The translations under genes were made by a program, and so were the position numbers. A stretch of DNA of 64,000 bases from Marinobacter sp. MDS2 (lineage in GTDB: Bacteria > Pseudomonadota > Gammaproteobacteria > Pseudomonadales > Oleiphilaceae), in contig NZ_JAVAJF010000001.1 of assembly GCF_030718085.1 (NCBI RefSeq), positions 2,238,690 to 2,302,689 on the forward strand. Reading direction: 5' to 3'. Of the stretch, positions 8,334 through 17,309 are shown one piece after another; position 1 is the stretch's first letter; every line of letters begins with the position of its first letter. The notes beneath the pieces are model-generated. The model was not told the DNA's origin, made no database searches, and saw nothing but the letters and a program-made list of their open reading frames with translations.

Positions 8334-10475
8334 GTGTCGGTAGAGGCAACGGTTGAAGAACTGGCGACAGAGCTCAGTTCATATTTAGATACCAGTCGCA
8401 TTAATCAGGTGCGAAGGGCCTACTATTACGCTGAACAAGCCCACGAAGGGCAGATGCGCAAAAGCGGTGACCGGTACATTACCCACCCCTTGGCGGTTGC
8501 CCATATCCTTGCCGAGTTGCGGCTGGACCATCAAAGCCTGATGGCGGCAATGCTGCACGATGTTATCGAAGACACCGGTATTCCCAAAGATGCCCTGGCT
8601 GATCAGTTTGGTGATGATGTCGCCGAGTTGGTCGATGGCGTGTCCAAGCTGACCCAAATCGAGTTTCGTTCCCGGGCCGAGGCGCAAGCCGAGAATTTCC
8701 AGAAGATGACGCTGGCGATGGCCAAGGATATTCGTGTCATTCTGGTCAAACTGGCTGACCGCCTGCACAACATGCGCACGCTCGGCCCCATGCCCTTTGA
8801 AAAGCGCCAGCGCATTGCCACCGAAACGCTCGATATCTACGCGCCAATTGCCAATCGCCTGGGTATGCACTCGATCTCCACCGAACTGGAAGATCTGGGC
8901 TTTTCTTCGCTGTATCCCATGCGCTCCAAGTACATTTCCAAGGCCATCCAAAAGCTGCGTGGCAATCACCGGGAAATCATTGAGGATATCCGCGGCAAAT
9001 TGCAGGAAAAGCTGGAGGAGCGCGGTCTTCCAGGGCGCATTATGGGCCGGGAAAAGCATTTGAACTCCATCTACAGCAAGATGAAGCTCAAGCAGAAGTC
9101 GTTTCACGAGATTATGGACGTGTATGCGTTCCGTATCATCACCGACAACGAAGATGACTGTTATCGCATTCTCGGTGCCGTACACAGCCTCTACAAGCCG
9201 CTGCCGGGCCGTTTCAAAGATTACATCGCCATGCCCAAAGCCAACGGCTATCAGTCGTTGCACACCACGCTGTTCGGCATGCACGTGAACATCGAGATCC
9301 AGATCCGCACCGAAGAAATGGAGCACATCGCCAACAACGGCATTGCGGCCCATTGGATGTACAAAACCGAAGAGCCGGGCGTGGGCAAGGTCAATCAGAC
9401 CCGCGTTGATCGCTGGGTGAAAGGCTTGATGGAGATGCGGGAGCGCGCCGATGACTCCATGGAGTTCATCGAAAACGTGAAGGTGGATCTGTTCCCGGAT
9501 GAGATCTACGTGTTTACGCCCAAAGGGCGGATAATGGAATTGCCGCAAGGGGCCACGCCAGTGGACTTCGCATACGCCATCCATACCGATATTGGCAACG
9601 CCACCGTTGCTTGCCGCGTAAACCGCAATTTGGCATCACTCAGCCAGCCCCTTCAAAGCGGCCAGACGCTGGAAATAATCACCGCGCCCGGCGCTCGGCC
9701 GAACCCGGCGTGGCTTAGCTTTGTGACCACCGGTAAAGCGCGCAGCAGCATTCGCCACGCCTTGAAAACCCGCAAGCGGGCAGAGTCTATGGCGCTCGGC
9801 CGAGCGCTCCTGAAAAAGTCGCTGAATGGCTTTGATACCAAGTTGTCTGACATCACGGATGCCCAAAAGCAGGCCGTTGTTAATCATAATCAGGTGAACA
9901 GTTTTGACGATCTGATCAGTGATATTGGTTTAGGCAATCGGATGGCTTATCTGGTGGCGCGTCAGTTAGTTGCGGGCAATGAAACGCCGGAAGAGCAGCA
10001 CAGTGTCGAAACGAAACAGATCGAGGCAACGGGCCCGGTGATGATTCGCGGTGCGGAAGGGATTTTGCTGAAATTTGCGCCTTGCTGTAAGCCGATCCCG
10101 GGTGACCCCGTGGTGGGCATAATGGATTCCGGCAATGGCATGATTATTCATACCGATACCTGTTCAAAGTTGCCGGAAGACGACGAGGGCCGAGCGCGAC
10201 TTACCCATCTGAAATGGGCGAAAGACATTACCGATGAGTTCTCGGTTGAGTTGCGGGTAGAGCTGGAACGTCAGCGCGGTGTGATAGCCGAGATTGCCAA
10301 TGCCGTCGCCATGGCAGACGGCAACATCGAGCGCATTAACGTTGAAGACCAAAATGCCCGGTTCGGCATTGTCAGTTTGGTTGTCCATGTAAACGGTCGC
10401 CGCCATCTGGCACGGGTGATGCGCAGGGTGCGTAACATTCGCGCGGTTACGCACATCAGCCGGGTGCGCCACTGA
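8334..10475 (+). CDS. spoT: Bifunctional (p)ppGpp synthetase/hydrolase SpoT
   Basis: Controls the stringent-response alarmone. The 713-residue protein has the HD hydrolase domain (HDVIEDT near residue 70, with HNMRTL), the synthetase domain (RFKDYIAMPKANGYQSLHT near 300 and IEIQIRTEEME), the TGS domain (DEIYVFTPKGRIMELPQGA) and a C-terminal ACT domain (LRVELERQRGVIAEIAN). Both catalytic halves look intact. I choose GTG at 8334, with GGAGG at 8325-8329: the upstream ATG at 8280 falls in the rpoZ terminator and would add 18 unconserved residues. Spacing from GGAGG is short (4 nt), so a slightly later start is possible. The rpoZ-spoT-ridA order is that of Pseudomonas. Confidence 0.96.
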   Translation: MSVEATVEELATELSSYLDTSRINQVRRAYYYAEQAHEGQMRKSGDRYITHPLAVAHILAELRLDHQSLMAAMLHDVIEDTGIPKDALADQFGDDVAELVDGVSKLTQIEFRSRAEAQAENFQKMTLAMAKDIRVILVKLADRLHNMRTLGPMPFEKRQRIATETLDIYAPIANRLGMHSISTELEDLGFSSLYPMRSKYISKAIQKLRGNHREIIEDIRGKLQEKLEERGLPGRIMGREKHLNSIYSKMKLKQKSFHEIMDVYAFRIITDNEDDCYRILGAVHSLYKPLPGRFKDYIAMPKANGYQSLHTTLFGMHVNIEIQIRTEEMEHIANNGIAAHWMYKTEEPGVGKVNQTRVDRWVKGLMEMRERADDSMEFIENVKVDLFPDEIYVFTPKGRIMELPQGATPVDFAYAIHTDIGNATVACRVNRNLASLSQPLQSGQTLEIITAPGARPNPAWLSFVTTGKARSSIRHALKTRKRAESMALGRALLKKSLNGFDTKLSDITDAQKQAVVNHNQVNSFDDLISDIGLGNRMAYLVARQLVAGNETPEEQHSVETKQIEATGPVMIRGAEGILLKFAPCCKPIPGDPVVGIMDSGNGMIIHTDTCSKLPEDDEGRARLTHLKWAKDITDEFSVELRVELERQRGVIAEIANAVAMADGNIERINVEDQNARFGIVSLVVHVNGRRHLARVMRRVRNIRAVTHISRVRH

Positions 10476-10554
10476 TCAAGACCTTTGGCGCAGTTGACAG
10501 GCGCTACGCAGAAGGGTGACGATGGACGTTTTTCTTCAGAGGAAACAGCAGGTC

Positions 10555-10941
10555 ATGACGAACAAATCTGTCATTCAGACCGAGAACGCTCCGCAAGCGA
10601 TCGGTACCTATTCTCAGGCGGTGAAAGCGGGCGATACCGTATATCTATCCGGCCAGATTCCGCTCGACCCGAAAACTATGGAAGTGGTGGCGGGTGATTT
10701 CGCTGCTCAGACCCGTCAGGTGTTCGAAAACCTCAAAGCCGTGTGCGAAGCTGCCGGTGGCGAGTTAAAAGACATCGTTAAGCTGAACATCTACATGACC
10801 GACCTCGCCAACTTCGCGACCGTTAACGAAGTGATGGCCACCTACTTCCAGCAGCCGTATCCGGCTCGCGCCGCCGTGGGTGTGGCAGCGCTGCCGAAAG
10901 GCGTGCCTGTAGAAATGGAAGCCGTGATGGTGCTCAGCTAA
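10555..10941 (+). CDS. ridA: RidA family 2-iminopropanoate deaminase
   Basis: RidA hydrolyses reactive enamine/imine intermediates made by PLP enzymes such as threonine dehydratase, and so protects other PLP enzymes. The 128-residue protein shows the family blocks [37 protein letters not shown] and [12 protein letters not shown], with the substrate-binding Arg in PARAAV and a C-terminal VEMEAVM. The ATG at 10555 is chosen over an ATG 39 bp upstream because [17 protein letters not shown] fits the family N-terminus. It follows spoT, and its 3' end overlaps that of the next, convergent gene by 8 bp. Confidence 0.94.
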   Translation: MTNKSVIQTENAPQAIGTYSQAVKAGDTVYLSGQIPLDPKTMEVVAGDFAAQTRQVFENLKAVCEAAGGELKDIVKLNIYMTDLANFATVNEVMATYFQQPYPARAAVGVAALPKGVPVEMEAVMVLS

Positions 10942-11806
10942 GGCTGTTGATCATCTCCCGGTACCCTGCCCGAAAATCGGGGTACCGGAATTCAAACCCG
11001 CTGGCCAGTAACCGCTGGTTGCTGCATCGCTTGCTTCCTGCCCTGCCGCCTTTGCGTGCGTCTTCCACCGGTGCCTTGCACGATACCTGTTGCTGAACCC
11101 ATTCTACGACTTCATCTAATCTGACCGGTTCGCAATCGGTGACGATGTAAACGTCTTCCAACTTTTTGCCTGATAGCGCCAATTCGATCATATGCGTTAC
11201 CGCTCGCACGGCATCGCGTTCGTGAATCCGGTTGCTGTAGGGCGCGGGCGGTTGGGGGTTCATGCGGCCTTCGAGCACTTCTTCCAAAAAACGCTGGCGC
11301 GTTGGTCCGTAGATGCCGCTGAAGCGGATAACGGTGGCCGGATGAATGCTGCTCAAGGCGGCTTGTTCACCTCGAAGAATGTGTTTGCCGGTATAACGGC
11401 TGGGTTCTGTGGTGCTGGTTTCATCGACCCAGCTATCATCGTCCTGCGCATAAACACTGGTGCTGCTGACAAAAAACAGTCGGGTCAGGGGCTGGTCACC
11501 CATGGCATTCAACAGGTTCGTCAAACCGGTAACGTAAGCATCCTGGTAACCCTGCTCGTCGTAGGATGACGGTGTCAGGCAATAAATAACGATGTCCAGA
11601 TCTTCAGGAAGCTTGCCTTCAAGAGTCTCGGGCTTGGTCAGATCCGCGCCGATGCCGGTGATGCCAGCGGGCACGTTCTCGGGGCTTCGGCGAAGCCCGA
11701 AGACCTGCGCGTCGTTATCAGCCAGTGCCAGGGCCATGTCTCCGCCGAGCTTGCCGCAGCCCGCCACCAGAATTCGTGATAATTGCTGATGATTCGTCAT
11801 TGCCAT
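10934..11806 (-). CDS. NAD(P)-dependent epimerase/reductase, YeeZ-like
   Basis: A short-chain extended-type Rossmann protein of about 290 residues. The nucleotide-binding motif [14 protein letters not shown] sits at the N-terminus; [11 protein letters not shown] and [15 protein letters not shown] follow, where the usual YxxxK catalytic pair would be Tyr-Thr-Gly-Lys-His, and [10 protein letters not shown] is typical of the YeeZ group. The substrate is unknown. Several starts are possible: a TTG at 11818 sits almost on AAGGA, so ATG at 11806 or 11800 is more likely; I use 11806. It is divergent from oxyR and tail-to-tail with ridA. Confidence 0.8.
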   Translation of the reverse strand: MAMTNHQQLSRILVAGCGKLGGDMALALADNDAQVFGLRRSPENVPAGITGIGADLTKPETLEGKLPEDLDIVIYCLTPSSYDEQGYQDAYVTGLTNLLNAMGDQPLTRLFFVSSTSVYAQDDDSWVDETSTTEPSRYTGKHILRGEQAALSSIHPATVIRFSGIYGPTRQRFLEEVLEGRMNPQPPAPYSNRIHERDAVRAVTHMIELALSGKKLEDVYIVTDCEPVRLDEVVEWVQQQVSCKAPVEDARKGGRAGSKRCSNQRLLASGFEFRYPDFRAGYREMINSLS

Positions 11807-11882
11807 AGACAATTTCAATCCTTATCCTTTGGTTGATAAAGTAAGTGCAACTTCGACCTGAACAATCCGACCGGAGCCGATG

Positions 11883-12842
11883 ATGACCCTCACCGAGTTA
11901 CGATACGTTGTTACGCTTGCCCGGGAAAGGCATTTTGGCCGCGCCGCAGAGCGTTGTCACGTAAGCCAACCCACCTTGAGCGTGGCCGTGAAGAAGCTGG
12001 AAGAAGAGCTCGGTATCTCGTTATTCGAACGCAGCAAAAGCAGCATTCGGGTGACTGAAGTCGGGCAGCGGATTATTGATCAGGCGCAAACGGTTCTGGA
12101 CCAGGTGGGCGTAATCAAGGATCTGGCCCAAGACGGTAAGAATCAGCTGAACTCGCCTTTGAAAGTGGGCGCTATCTACACCATCGGCCCCTATCTGTTC
12201 CCGCATCTGTTGCCGGAGCTGCGCCGGGCGGCGCCAGAGATGCCGCTGTTTATTGAAGAAAACTACACCGCCAATCTGCGCCAGAAGCTCAGGCACTCCG
12301 AACTGGATGCGATTATCATCGCGCTGCCGTTTGACGAGCCAGAGGTGGTGACCCTGCCGCTGTATGATGAGCCCTTCGTGGTATTGCTGCCAGCCGATCA
12401 TCCGCTGACCGAGAAAGACGAGATCACCGCTGAAGAAATGGCCGAAGAACAACTGCTGTTGCTTGGGCCGGGCCACTGTTTTCGGGATCAGGTGCTGGAA
12501 TCCTGCCCGCCGTTGGTTGATGCCATTACCCGCCGGGCGGGCGAGAGTCAGCCGGGTCTGGTGACTGAAGGCAGTTCTCTGGAAACCATTCGCCACATGG
12601 TGGCATCTGGATTGGGTATTACGGTATTGCCGTTGTCTGCCGCTACTGCGATCAAGTACCAGGAAGATATTCTGGCGGTTCGCCCGTTCGCAGCGCCGGT
12701 CCCTTTCCGGACCGTGGCGCTGGCCTGGCGTGTAACCTTCCCGCGCCCCAAAGCCATCGACATGCTCTCGCTGGCGGCCAGCCAGTGCCGGGTAATTGAG
12801 CGGGCCAAGGAGGCAACCCCTGCAGCCGCAGCCAAAAACTGA
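11883..12842 (+). CDS. oxyR: Hydrogen peroxide-sensing regulator OxyR
   Basis: LysR-type regulator of the peroxide response. The N-terminal winged helix-turn-helix covers residues 1-60 (HFGRAAERCHVSQPTLSVAVK). The redox pair is conserved: GHCFRDQVLESC contains Cys199 and Cys208, the spacing of E. coli OxyR, where a disulfide forms on oxidation. There are two adjacent ATG codons; the second (11883) is 6 nt after GGAG at 11873-11876 and gives cysteine numbers identical to E. coli, so I choose it. recG follows 8 bp downstream, so the two are probably co-transcribed, as I recall for Pseudomonas. Confidence 0.96.
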   Translation: MTLTELRYVVTLARERHFGRAAERCHVSQPTLSVAVKKLEEELGISLFERSKSSIRVTEVGQRIIDQAQTVLDQVGVIKDLAQDGKNQLNSPLKVGAIYTIGPYLFPHLLPELRRAAPEMPLFIEENYTANLRQKLRHSELDAIIIALPFDEPEVVTLPLYDEPFVVLLPADHPLTEKDEITAEEMAEEQLLLLGPGHCFRDQVLESCPPLVDAITRRAGESQPGLVTEGSSLETIRHMVASGLGITVLPLSAATAIKYQEDILAVRPFAAPVPFRTVALAWRVTFPRPKAIDMLSLAASQCRVIERAKEATPAAAAKN

Positions 12843-12850
12843 GGTGAGCC

Positions 12851-14926
12851 ATGGCGTCACTGGATGACATCTCCGTTACCGAGATCAAGGGCGTAGGAAA
12901 CGCCCTGGCCGAGAAATTGGCCAAGCTGGGCATCCAGTCCATGCAAGACCTTCTATTTCACCTGCCGCATCGCTACGAAGACCGCACGCGGGTTATCCCG
13001 ATGGGCAGTCTTCGAGTGGGCGATGTGGCGGTGGTGGAAGGCGAGGTGATGAAAGCCGACCTGGTGATGGGGCGCCGCCGCAGCCTGCAGGTGACGTTGA
13101 AAGACGACAGCGGCTTTCTGGTACTGCGCTTCTTCCACTTCAACGCTGCCCAGAAAAACCAGCTCAGTGAAGGCACCCGAGTGCGATGCTTCGGTGAAGT
13201 TCGTCCCGGCCGAGCCGGTTACGAGTTTTACCACCCCGAATACCAGACCAACCCGCCACCTATGCCAGCCGCCAGTGACGCCACACTCACGCCGGTTTAT
13301 CCGTTAACCGAAGGCATCCAGCAGCCTCGCGTTCGAAGCTTGTGCCAGCAAGCACTGAAATACCTTGAGCGCTACCCGATCAAAGACTGGTTGCCACCGG
13401 AGTTGCTGGCGGATTATCAGCTACCGTGCATCACCGAGGCGGTAAAACTGGTGCATTCGCCCCCCGCTGGTGCTCCTGTGCATCTGTTGGTTGAGGGGCG
13501 TCACCCCGCTCAGCAACGGTTGGTAATGGAAGAGTTGCTGGCGCACCAGCTGAGCCTGCTGCAGGTAAGAGAACAGATACAAGCGCGAGAGGCGTTACCG
13601 TTGTTACCGACAGGTGATCTGACCGAACGCTTTGTGGAAGAGCTGCCGTTCCAGCTCACCGGTGCCCAACGTCAAGTCATGAGCGAAATCCGCCAAGACC
13701 TAAGCCAGCCGGTTCCGATGCTTCGGTTGGTGCAAGGGGATGTTGGCTCTGGTAAAACCGCTGTGGCGGCCCTAGCGGCCTTGCAGGCGCTCGGCGCGGG
13801 GGCTCAGGTTGCCTTGATGGCCCCCACCGAAATTCTCGCGGAACAGCACTACACAAATTTCAAAAGCTGGCTGGAGCCGTTAGGCATTCCCATTGCGTGG
13901 TTATCCGGCAAAGTAAAAGGCAAAGCCCGCCAGCAGGCCTTGGAAGCGGTCGCGAGTGGCGAAGCTCAGGTCGCGATTGGAACCCATGCTCTGTTTCAGG
14001 ATGACGTTTTGTTCCACCGGCTGGCGTTGGTGATTGTCGATGAACAGCATCGTTTTGGTGTGCACCAGCGCCTCGCGCTGAGAGAGAAAGGCGTGGGCGG
14101 CTCGCTGGCGCCGCACCAGTTGATCATGACCGCAACCCCGATACCACGAACGCTGGCCATGAGCGCCTACGCCGACTTGGATACTTCGGTCATTGATGAA
14201 CTGCCGCCCGGGCGAAAACCGATAGAAACCATTGTGCTGCCAGACAGCCGGCGTGACGATATTATCGAACGAGTGCGCAGTGCCTGCCGTGAGGGGCGGC
14301 AAGCCTATTGGGTGTGCACTTTGATTGAAGAATCTGAAGCCTTGCAGTGCCAGGCGGCAGAGGTAACCGCTCAGGAACTGACAGAGCGTTTATCTGATCT
14401 CAAGGTGGGCCTTGTGCACGGCCGTTTGAAGGCTCAAGAAAAGGCCGATGTGATGGCCCGCTTTAAAGACGGTGAGCTGGATCTCTTGGTGGCGACCACG
14501 GTGATTGAGGTTGGGGTGGATGTGCCCAATGCTTCGTTAATCATCATCGAAAACCCCGAGCGCCTGGGCCTGGCTCAGCTGCACCAGCTCCGTGGCCGTG
14601 TGGGGCGCGGTGAGCAGGCCAGCTTTTGTGTATTGATGTATCACCCACCACTGTCGATGAATGGTAAAGCACGCCTACAGGCGCTCAGAGATAGCCAAGA
14701 CGGCTTTGTCATCGCCGAGAAAGACCTTGAGATACGTGGCCCCGGTGAAGTGCTGGGCACTCGTCAAACGGGCTTGATGCAGTTCCGCTTGGCCAATTTC
14801 GAACGAGACAAAGGCTGGATCGAGCCCATCAAGGAAATGGCGCCTGCGCTTATGAAGCAGCCAAGAGTGGTCGATGCGCTGATTCGTCGATGGCTGGGCG
14901 AGAAAATTCGGTATGGCGATGTGTGA
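12851..14926 (+). CDS. recG: ATP-dependent DNA helicase RecG
   Basis: Remodels stalled replication forks and branched recombination intermediates. The 691-residue length is standard. An N-terminal OB-fold wedge domain (VVEGEVMKADLVMGRRRSL) is followed by helicase motif I GDVGSGKTA near residue 296, motif Ia APTEILAEQHY, motif II DEQH near 395, motif III TATPIPRTLA, and motifs V-VI TTVIEVGVDVPNA and QLRGRVGRGEQASFC. All catalytic motifs look intact. The gene is 8 bp after oxyR. Confidence 0.98.
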   Translation: MASLDDISVTEIKGVGNALAEKLAKLGIQSMQDLLFHLPHRYEDRTRVIPMGSLRVGDVAVVEGEVMKADLVMGRRRSLQVTLKDDSGFLVLRFFHFNAAQKNQLSEGTRVRCFGEVRPGRAGYEFYHPEYQTNPPPMPAASDATLTPVYPLTEGIQQPRVRSLCQQALKYLERYPIKDWLPPELLADYQLPCITEAVKLVHSPPAGAPVHLLVEGRHPAQQRLVMEELLAHQLSLLQVREQIQAREALPLLPTGDLTERFVEELPFQLTGAQRQVMSEIRQDLSQPVPMLRLVQGDVGSGKTAVAALAALQALGAGAQVALMAPTEILAEQHYTNFKSWLEPLGIPIAWLSGKVKGKARQQALEAVASGEAQVAIGTHALFQDDVLFHRLALVIVDEQHRFGVHQRLALREKGVGGSLAPHQLIMTATPIPRTLAMSAYADLDTSVIDELPPGRKPIETIVLPDSRRDDIIERVRSACREGRQAYWVCTLIEESEALQCQAAEVTAQELTERLSDLKVGLVHGRLKAQEKADVMARFKDGELDLLVATTVIEVGVDVPNASLIIIENPERLGLAQLHQLRGRVGRGEQASFCVLMYHPPLSMNGKARLQALRDSQDGFVIAEKDLEIRGPGEVLGTRQTGLMQFRLANFERDKGWIEPIKEMAPALMKQPRVVDALIRRWLGEKIRYGDV

Positions 14927-15038
14927 ATCAGATTGGATATTGGCCGTTGATACTGTTCACAATAAAGACCTGTTAATAAAAAACCATTAGTTGCAGAATG
15001 AACGCATACGGATTTCTAGAGTTTACAAGGAGGCATAG

Positions 15039-16406
15039 ATGGAGCTCCCCGGAGTAGTTCAGCAGGCGCTAGGTGAGAGTGCGTTGGATGTATCCCTACG
15101 CAGTGTCGGGCAAATCAAGCCAAGGCACATGCTGCGGATGGTTCTCCTAAGCGACAGTGAAGGAAACCTTCAAGCAATACTCCGCCGGGATGACCTGTTC
15201 GATCTGGAAACCCTGAACAAAATTTTGGGTCGCGACTTGAAGCTGATGCAACGCACTGAACAAGTGCGGGTTCGCCAGCGAGCCGGCCTGCAGGAGTTGC
15301 CCGCACTACCTTCGCTGACCGGCTGGCCGACCGTCATCGATCGAAGGGTTGATGAACTGGAATCCATCGCGCTTGAGTTAGTGGAACAGAACCTCGCGGT
15401 CACCATGCCTTTGGACGACTTCCGGAAACTCACGGCCAAAGCAGACCGCAACGGTTTCGCCATCGATGCGCAATCGGTCGCTGTTAATCGTAATAACGGA
15501 CAGAATGACCGGGATGAGCTGCACAACGCGCTGAAGAAATTCACGGGCCGCCGTATTCAGCAGCGGCTTGAAGATACCCTGGAACTCCCGCCTCTCCCGG
15601 AAACCGCTCAGCGCATCATTCATTTGCGGGTGAACCCCAACGCCGTGATGGGCGATTTGGTGGATATCGTGGAAAGCGATCCCAGCCTTGCGGCGCAAGT
15701 GGTGAGTTGGGCTTCATCGTCATTCTATGCGGCCGCAGGGCAGGTGCGCTCGGTACACGATGCCGTCTCACGCGTATTGGGCTTCGATTTGGTGATGAAC
15801 CTTGCCATGGGCTTGTCGCTCGGGCGCGCGCTTAATGAACCGCAAGATCACCCCGATGGCTACGTAGATTATTGGCAGCAGGCCATCTGGCAGGCACAGT
15901 CGGCGGGTATTTTGGCCAGTATGATGCCTCGAGGCCAACGCCCGTTGTTCGGCTTGGCCTATCTCTCTGGTTTGCTGCACAACTTTGGCCACCTGGTGTT
16001 GGCCCAGGTATTTCCCCCGCATTTCAAGCTGGTGTGCCGATCGCTGGAAGTAAACCCGAATATTGATTCCAGCGTGATTGAGCACCACCTGCTGGGCATT
16101 ACCCGCGAACAGATTGCGGCAACCCTGATGGAAAACTGGGGCATGCCGGAAGAGGTGGTAAAAGCCCTTCGCTACCAGAAGAATCCGGATTACGAAGGCG
16201 ATCATCGTGTTTATGCTCGCTTGCTCTGGCTGGGGCGCCAGCTTTTGACGGCTCGAGGTGTTGCTCTGGGTGCTGGCGAGCCATTAGGCAATGAAGTGTT
16301 TGAAGAACTGGGCTTGGATCGTGAAAAGGTTGAAAGCCGCTTTGATGAGCTGGTCGAGAATAAAGACAGCGTGATGGCAATGGCCGGAATGATGTCGCCT
16401 AGCTGA
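15039..16406 (+). CDS. HDOD domain protein with N-terminal YbaK-like domain
   Basis: A 455-residue protein with an excellent ribosome binding site (AAGGAGG) before the ATG. Residues about 1-150 resemble the YbaK/aminoacyl-tRNA deacylase fold in degenerate form (LQAILRRDDLFDLETLNKILGRDL and LPALPSLTGWPTVID). Residues about 185-400 are an HDOD domain: LPPLPETAQRII, DPSLAAQVVSWASS and GLLHNFGHLVL, where the usual HD-domain metal ligands are only partly kept. HDOD proteins take part in signalling rather than phosphodiesterase catalysis. The same position after recG is known in Pseudomonas. Function is not assignable; a role in signal output is inferred from the family. Confidence 0.8.
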   Translation: MELPGVVQQALGESALDVSLRSVGQIKPRHMLRMVLLSDSEGNLQAILRRDDLFDLETLNKILGRDLKLMQRTEQVRVRQRAGLQELPALPSLTGWPTVIDRRVDELESIALELVEQNLAVTMPLDDFRKLTAKADRNGFAIDAQSVAVNRNNGQNDRDELHNALKKFTGRRIQQRLEDTLELPPLPETAQRIIHLRVNPNAVMGDLVDIVESDPSLAAQVVSWASSSFYAAAGQVRSVHDAVSRVLGFDLVMNLAMGLSLGRALNEPQDHPDGYVDYWQQAIWQAQSAGILASMMPRGQRPLFGLAYLSGLLHNFGHLVLAQVFPPHFKLVCRSLEVNPNIDSSVIEHHLLGITREQIAATLMENWGMPEEVVKALRYQKNPDYEGDHRVYARLLWLGRQLLTARGVALGAGEPLGNEVFEELGLDREKVESRFDELVENKDSVMAMAGMMSPS

Positions 16407-16410
16407 ATAA

Positions 16411-16434
16411 AAAAGCCGGCCCGCAGGGGCCGGC
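16411..16434 (-). terminator. Terminator downstream of the DUF2489 gene
   Basis: Stem GCCGGCCC (16415-16422) with GGGCCGGC (16427-16434); on the minus strand it is followed by six T residues (A-tract at 16409-16414 on the plus strand). The orientation fits transcription from the DUF2489 gene, and the hairpin also stands right after the HDOD gene stop. Confidence 0.82.
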
Positions 16435-16687
16435 AATGATGTCCGCAAATTGCAGAGTCCGTCTCACTAATCAGGAGAAAACAAGGACAGGGCTTCGAGC
16501 GAAGTGACAAATTCCGTAGCCCTGCTTTAAATCTAGCTAATGCTCGGTAAAAGGAAAGGCGCCGCCGCAGAAAGCGGAATGTGACACAGCTCTCATTTTC
16601 TTGATCTGGCCGAAGGCACTGAATTGTTTCATTAAAGCCTTTGCACCTTCGGTTTTGTTGTTACAAATCATTACACATGGGTGTGGC

Positions 16688-17146
16688 TTACTCGAAACGC
16701 TCATGTCGGAGGGCGCTCGCGGCCTGACGAATACGCTCCGCATATTCTTTCTCAACGGCAAACCGTTCAACATCCATCTGTTGCACCATTTCCGTATCTG
16801 CCGCCTTCCGCGCTCGGTGTGTGGGCATGTGTTCCAGTTTCTCATGCACCACTTGGAACACGTTATACGGCTCTTGCGACAGGAGTTCTGGCGCGACGTA
16901 ATCCAGTAGCCCCTTGAGGCGCAGGCAAGCTTCGGAATGCTCCACCTGCTCCTCTTCCACGGCAATGGCGATAATCCGGATGCTCTCCACCATTTTTTCC
17001 TTGCGCTTAGCCTGAAACTCCTCGGCTTTTTTCTGCCGCAACCGTTCTTCATTGAGCAAGCGTGACTGCCGCCAGATATAAAACAACAACAGCCCGATAA
17101 CCACCAGACCGATTGCAATAAACGCCAATTGAAGCCCTCTGGGCAT
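16688..17146 (-). CDS. DUF2489 family membrane-anchored protein
   Basis: A 152-residue protein with one N-terminal membrane helix (LAFIAIGLVVIGLLLFYIW, residues 6-24) and a charged cytoplasmic helical part. The pattern SIRIIAIAVEEEQVEHSEACLRLKGLLD is the core I associate with DUF2489. The 3' flank of about 250 bp before the terminator at 16434 holds no certain gene; a possible very small frame is treated as a finding. Function of the family is unknown to me. Confidence 0.75.
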   Translation of the reverse strand: MPRGLQLAFIAIGLVVIGLLLFYIWRQSRLLNEERLRQKKAEEFQAKRKEKMVESIRIIAIAVEEEQVEHSEACLRLKGLLDYVAPELLSQEPYNVFQVVHEKLEHMPTHRARKAADTEMVQQMDVERFAVEKEYAERIRQAASALRHERFE

Positions 17147-17256
17147 TTCAAATCTCCCTCAATCATAGGATGTTGCCTGAACTGATCAGGCCTATTCGCA
17201 ATAGAGCCTAGTTTGCCAGAGATTGGGGTAGGGTGCTTGTGAGGGGTTTTCAGCAG

Positions 17257-17285
17257 AAAAAAAAGGCCAGCCCGAGGGGCTGGCC
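17257..17285 (-). terminator. Terminator of the Ig-like lipoprotein/FadL transcript
   Basis: Perfect 9-bp stem GGCCAGCCC (17265-17273) with GGGCTGGCC (17277-17285), loop GAG, then eight T residues on the minus strand. It lies 24 bp after the stop of the 1116-residue lipoprotein gene. Confidence 0.9.
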
Positions 17286-17309
17286 TGACTTGTAAAAGAA
17301 CCTTTCGGC

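Noticed and set aside
8385..9584. A 399-codon open frame on the minus strand
   Set aside because: Antisense to spoT in a mirror frame; the spoT motifs are all on the plus strand.
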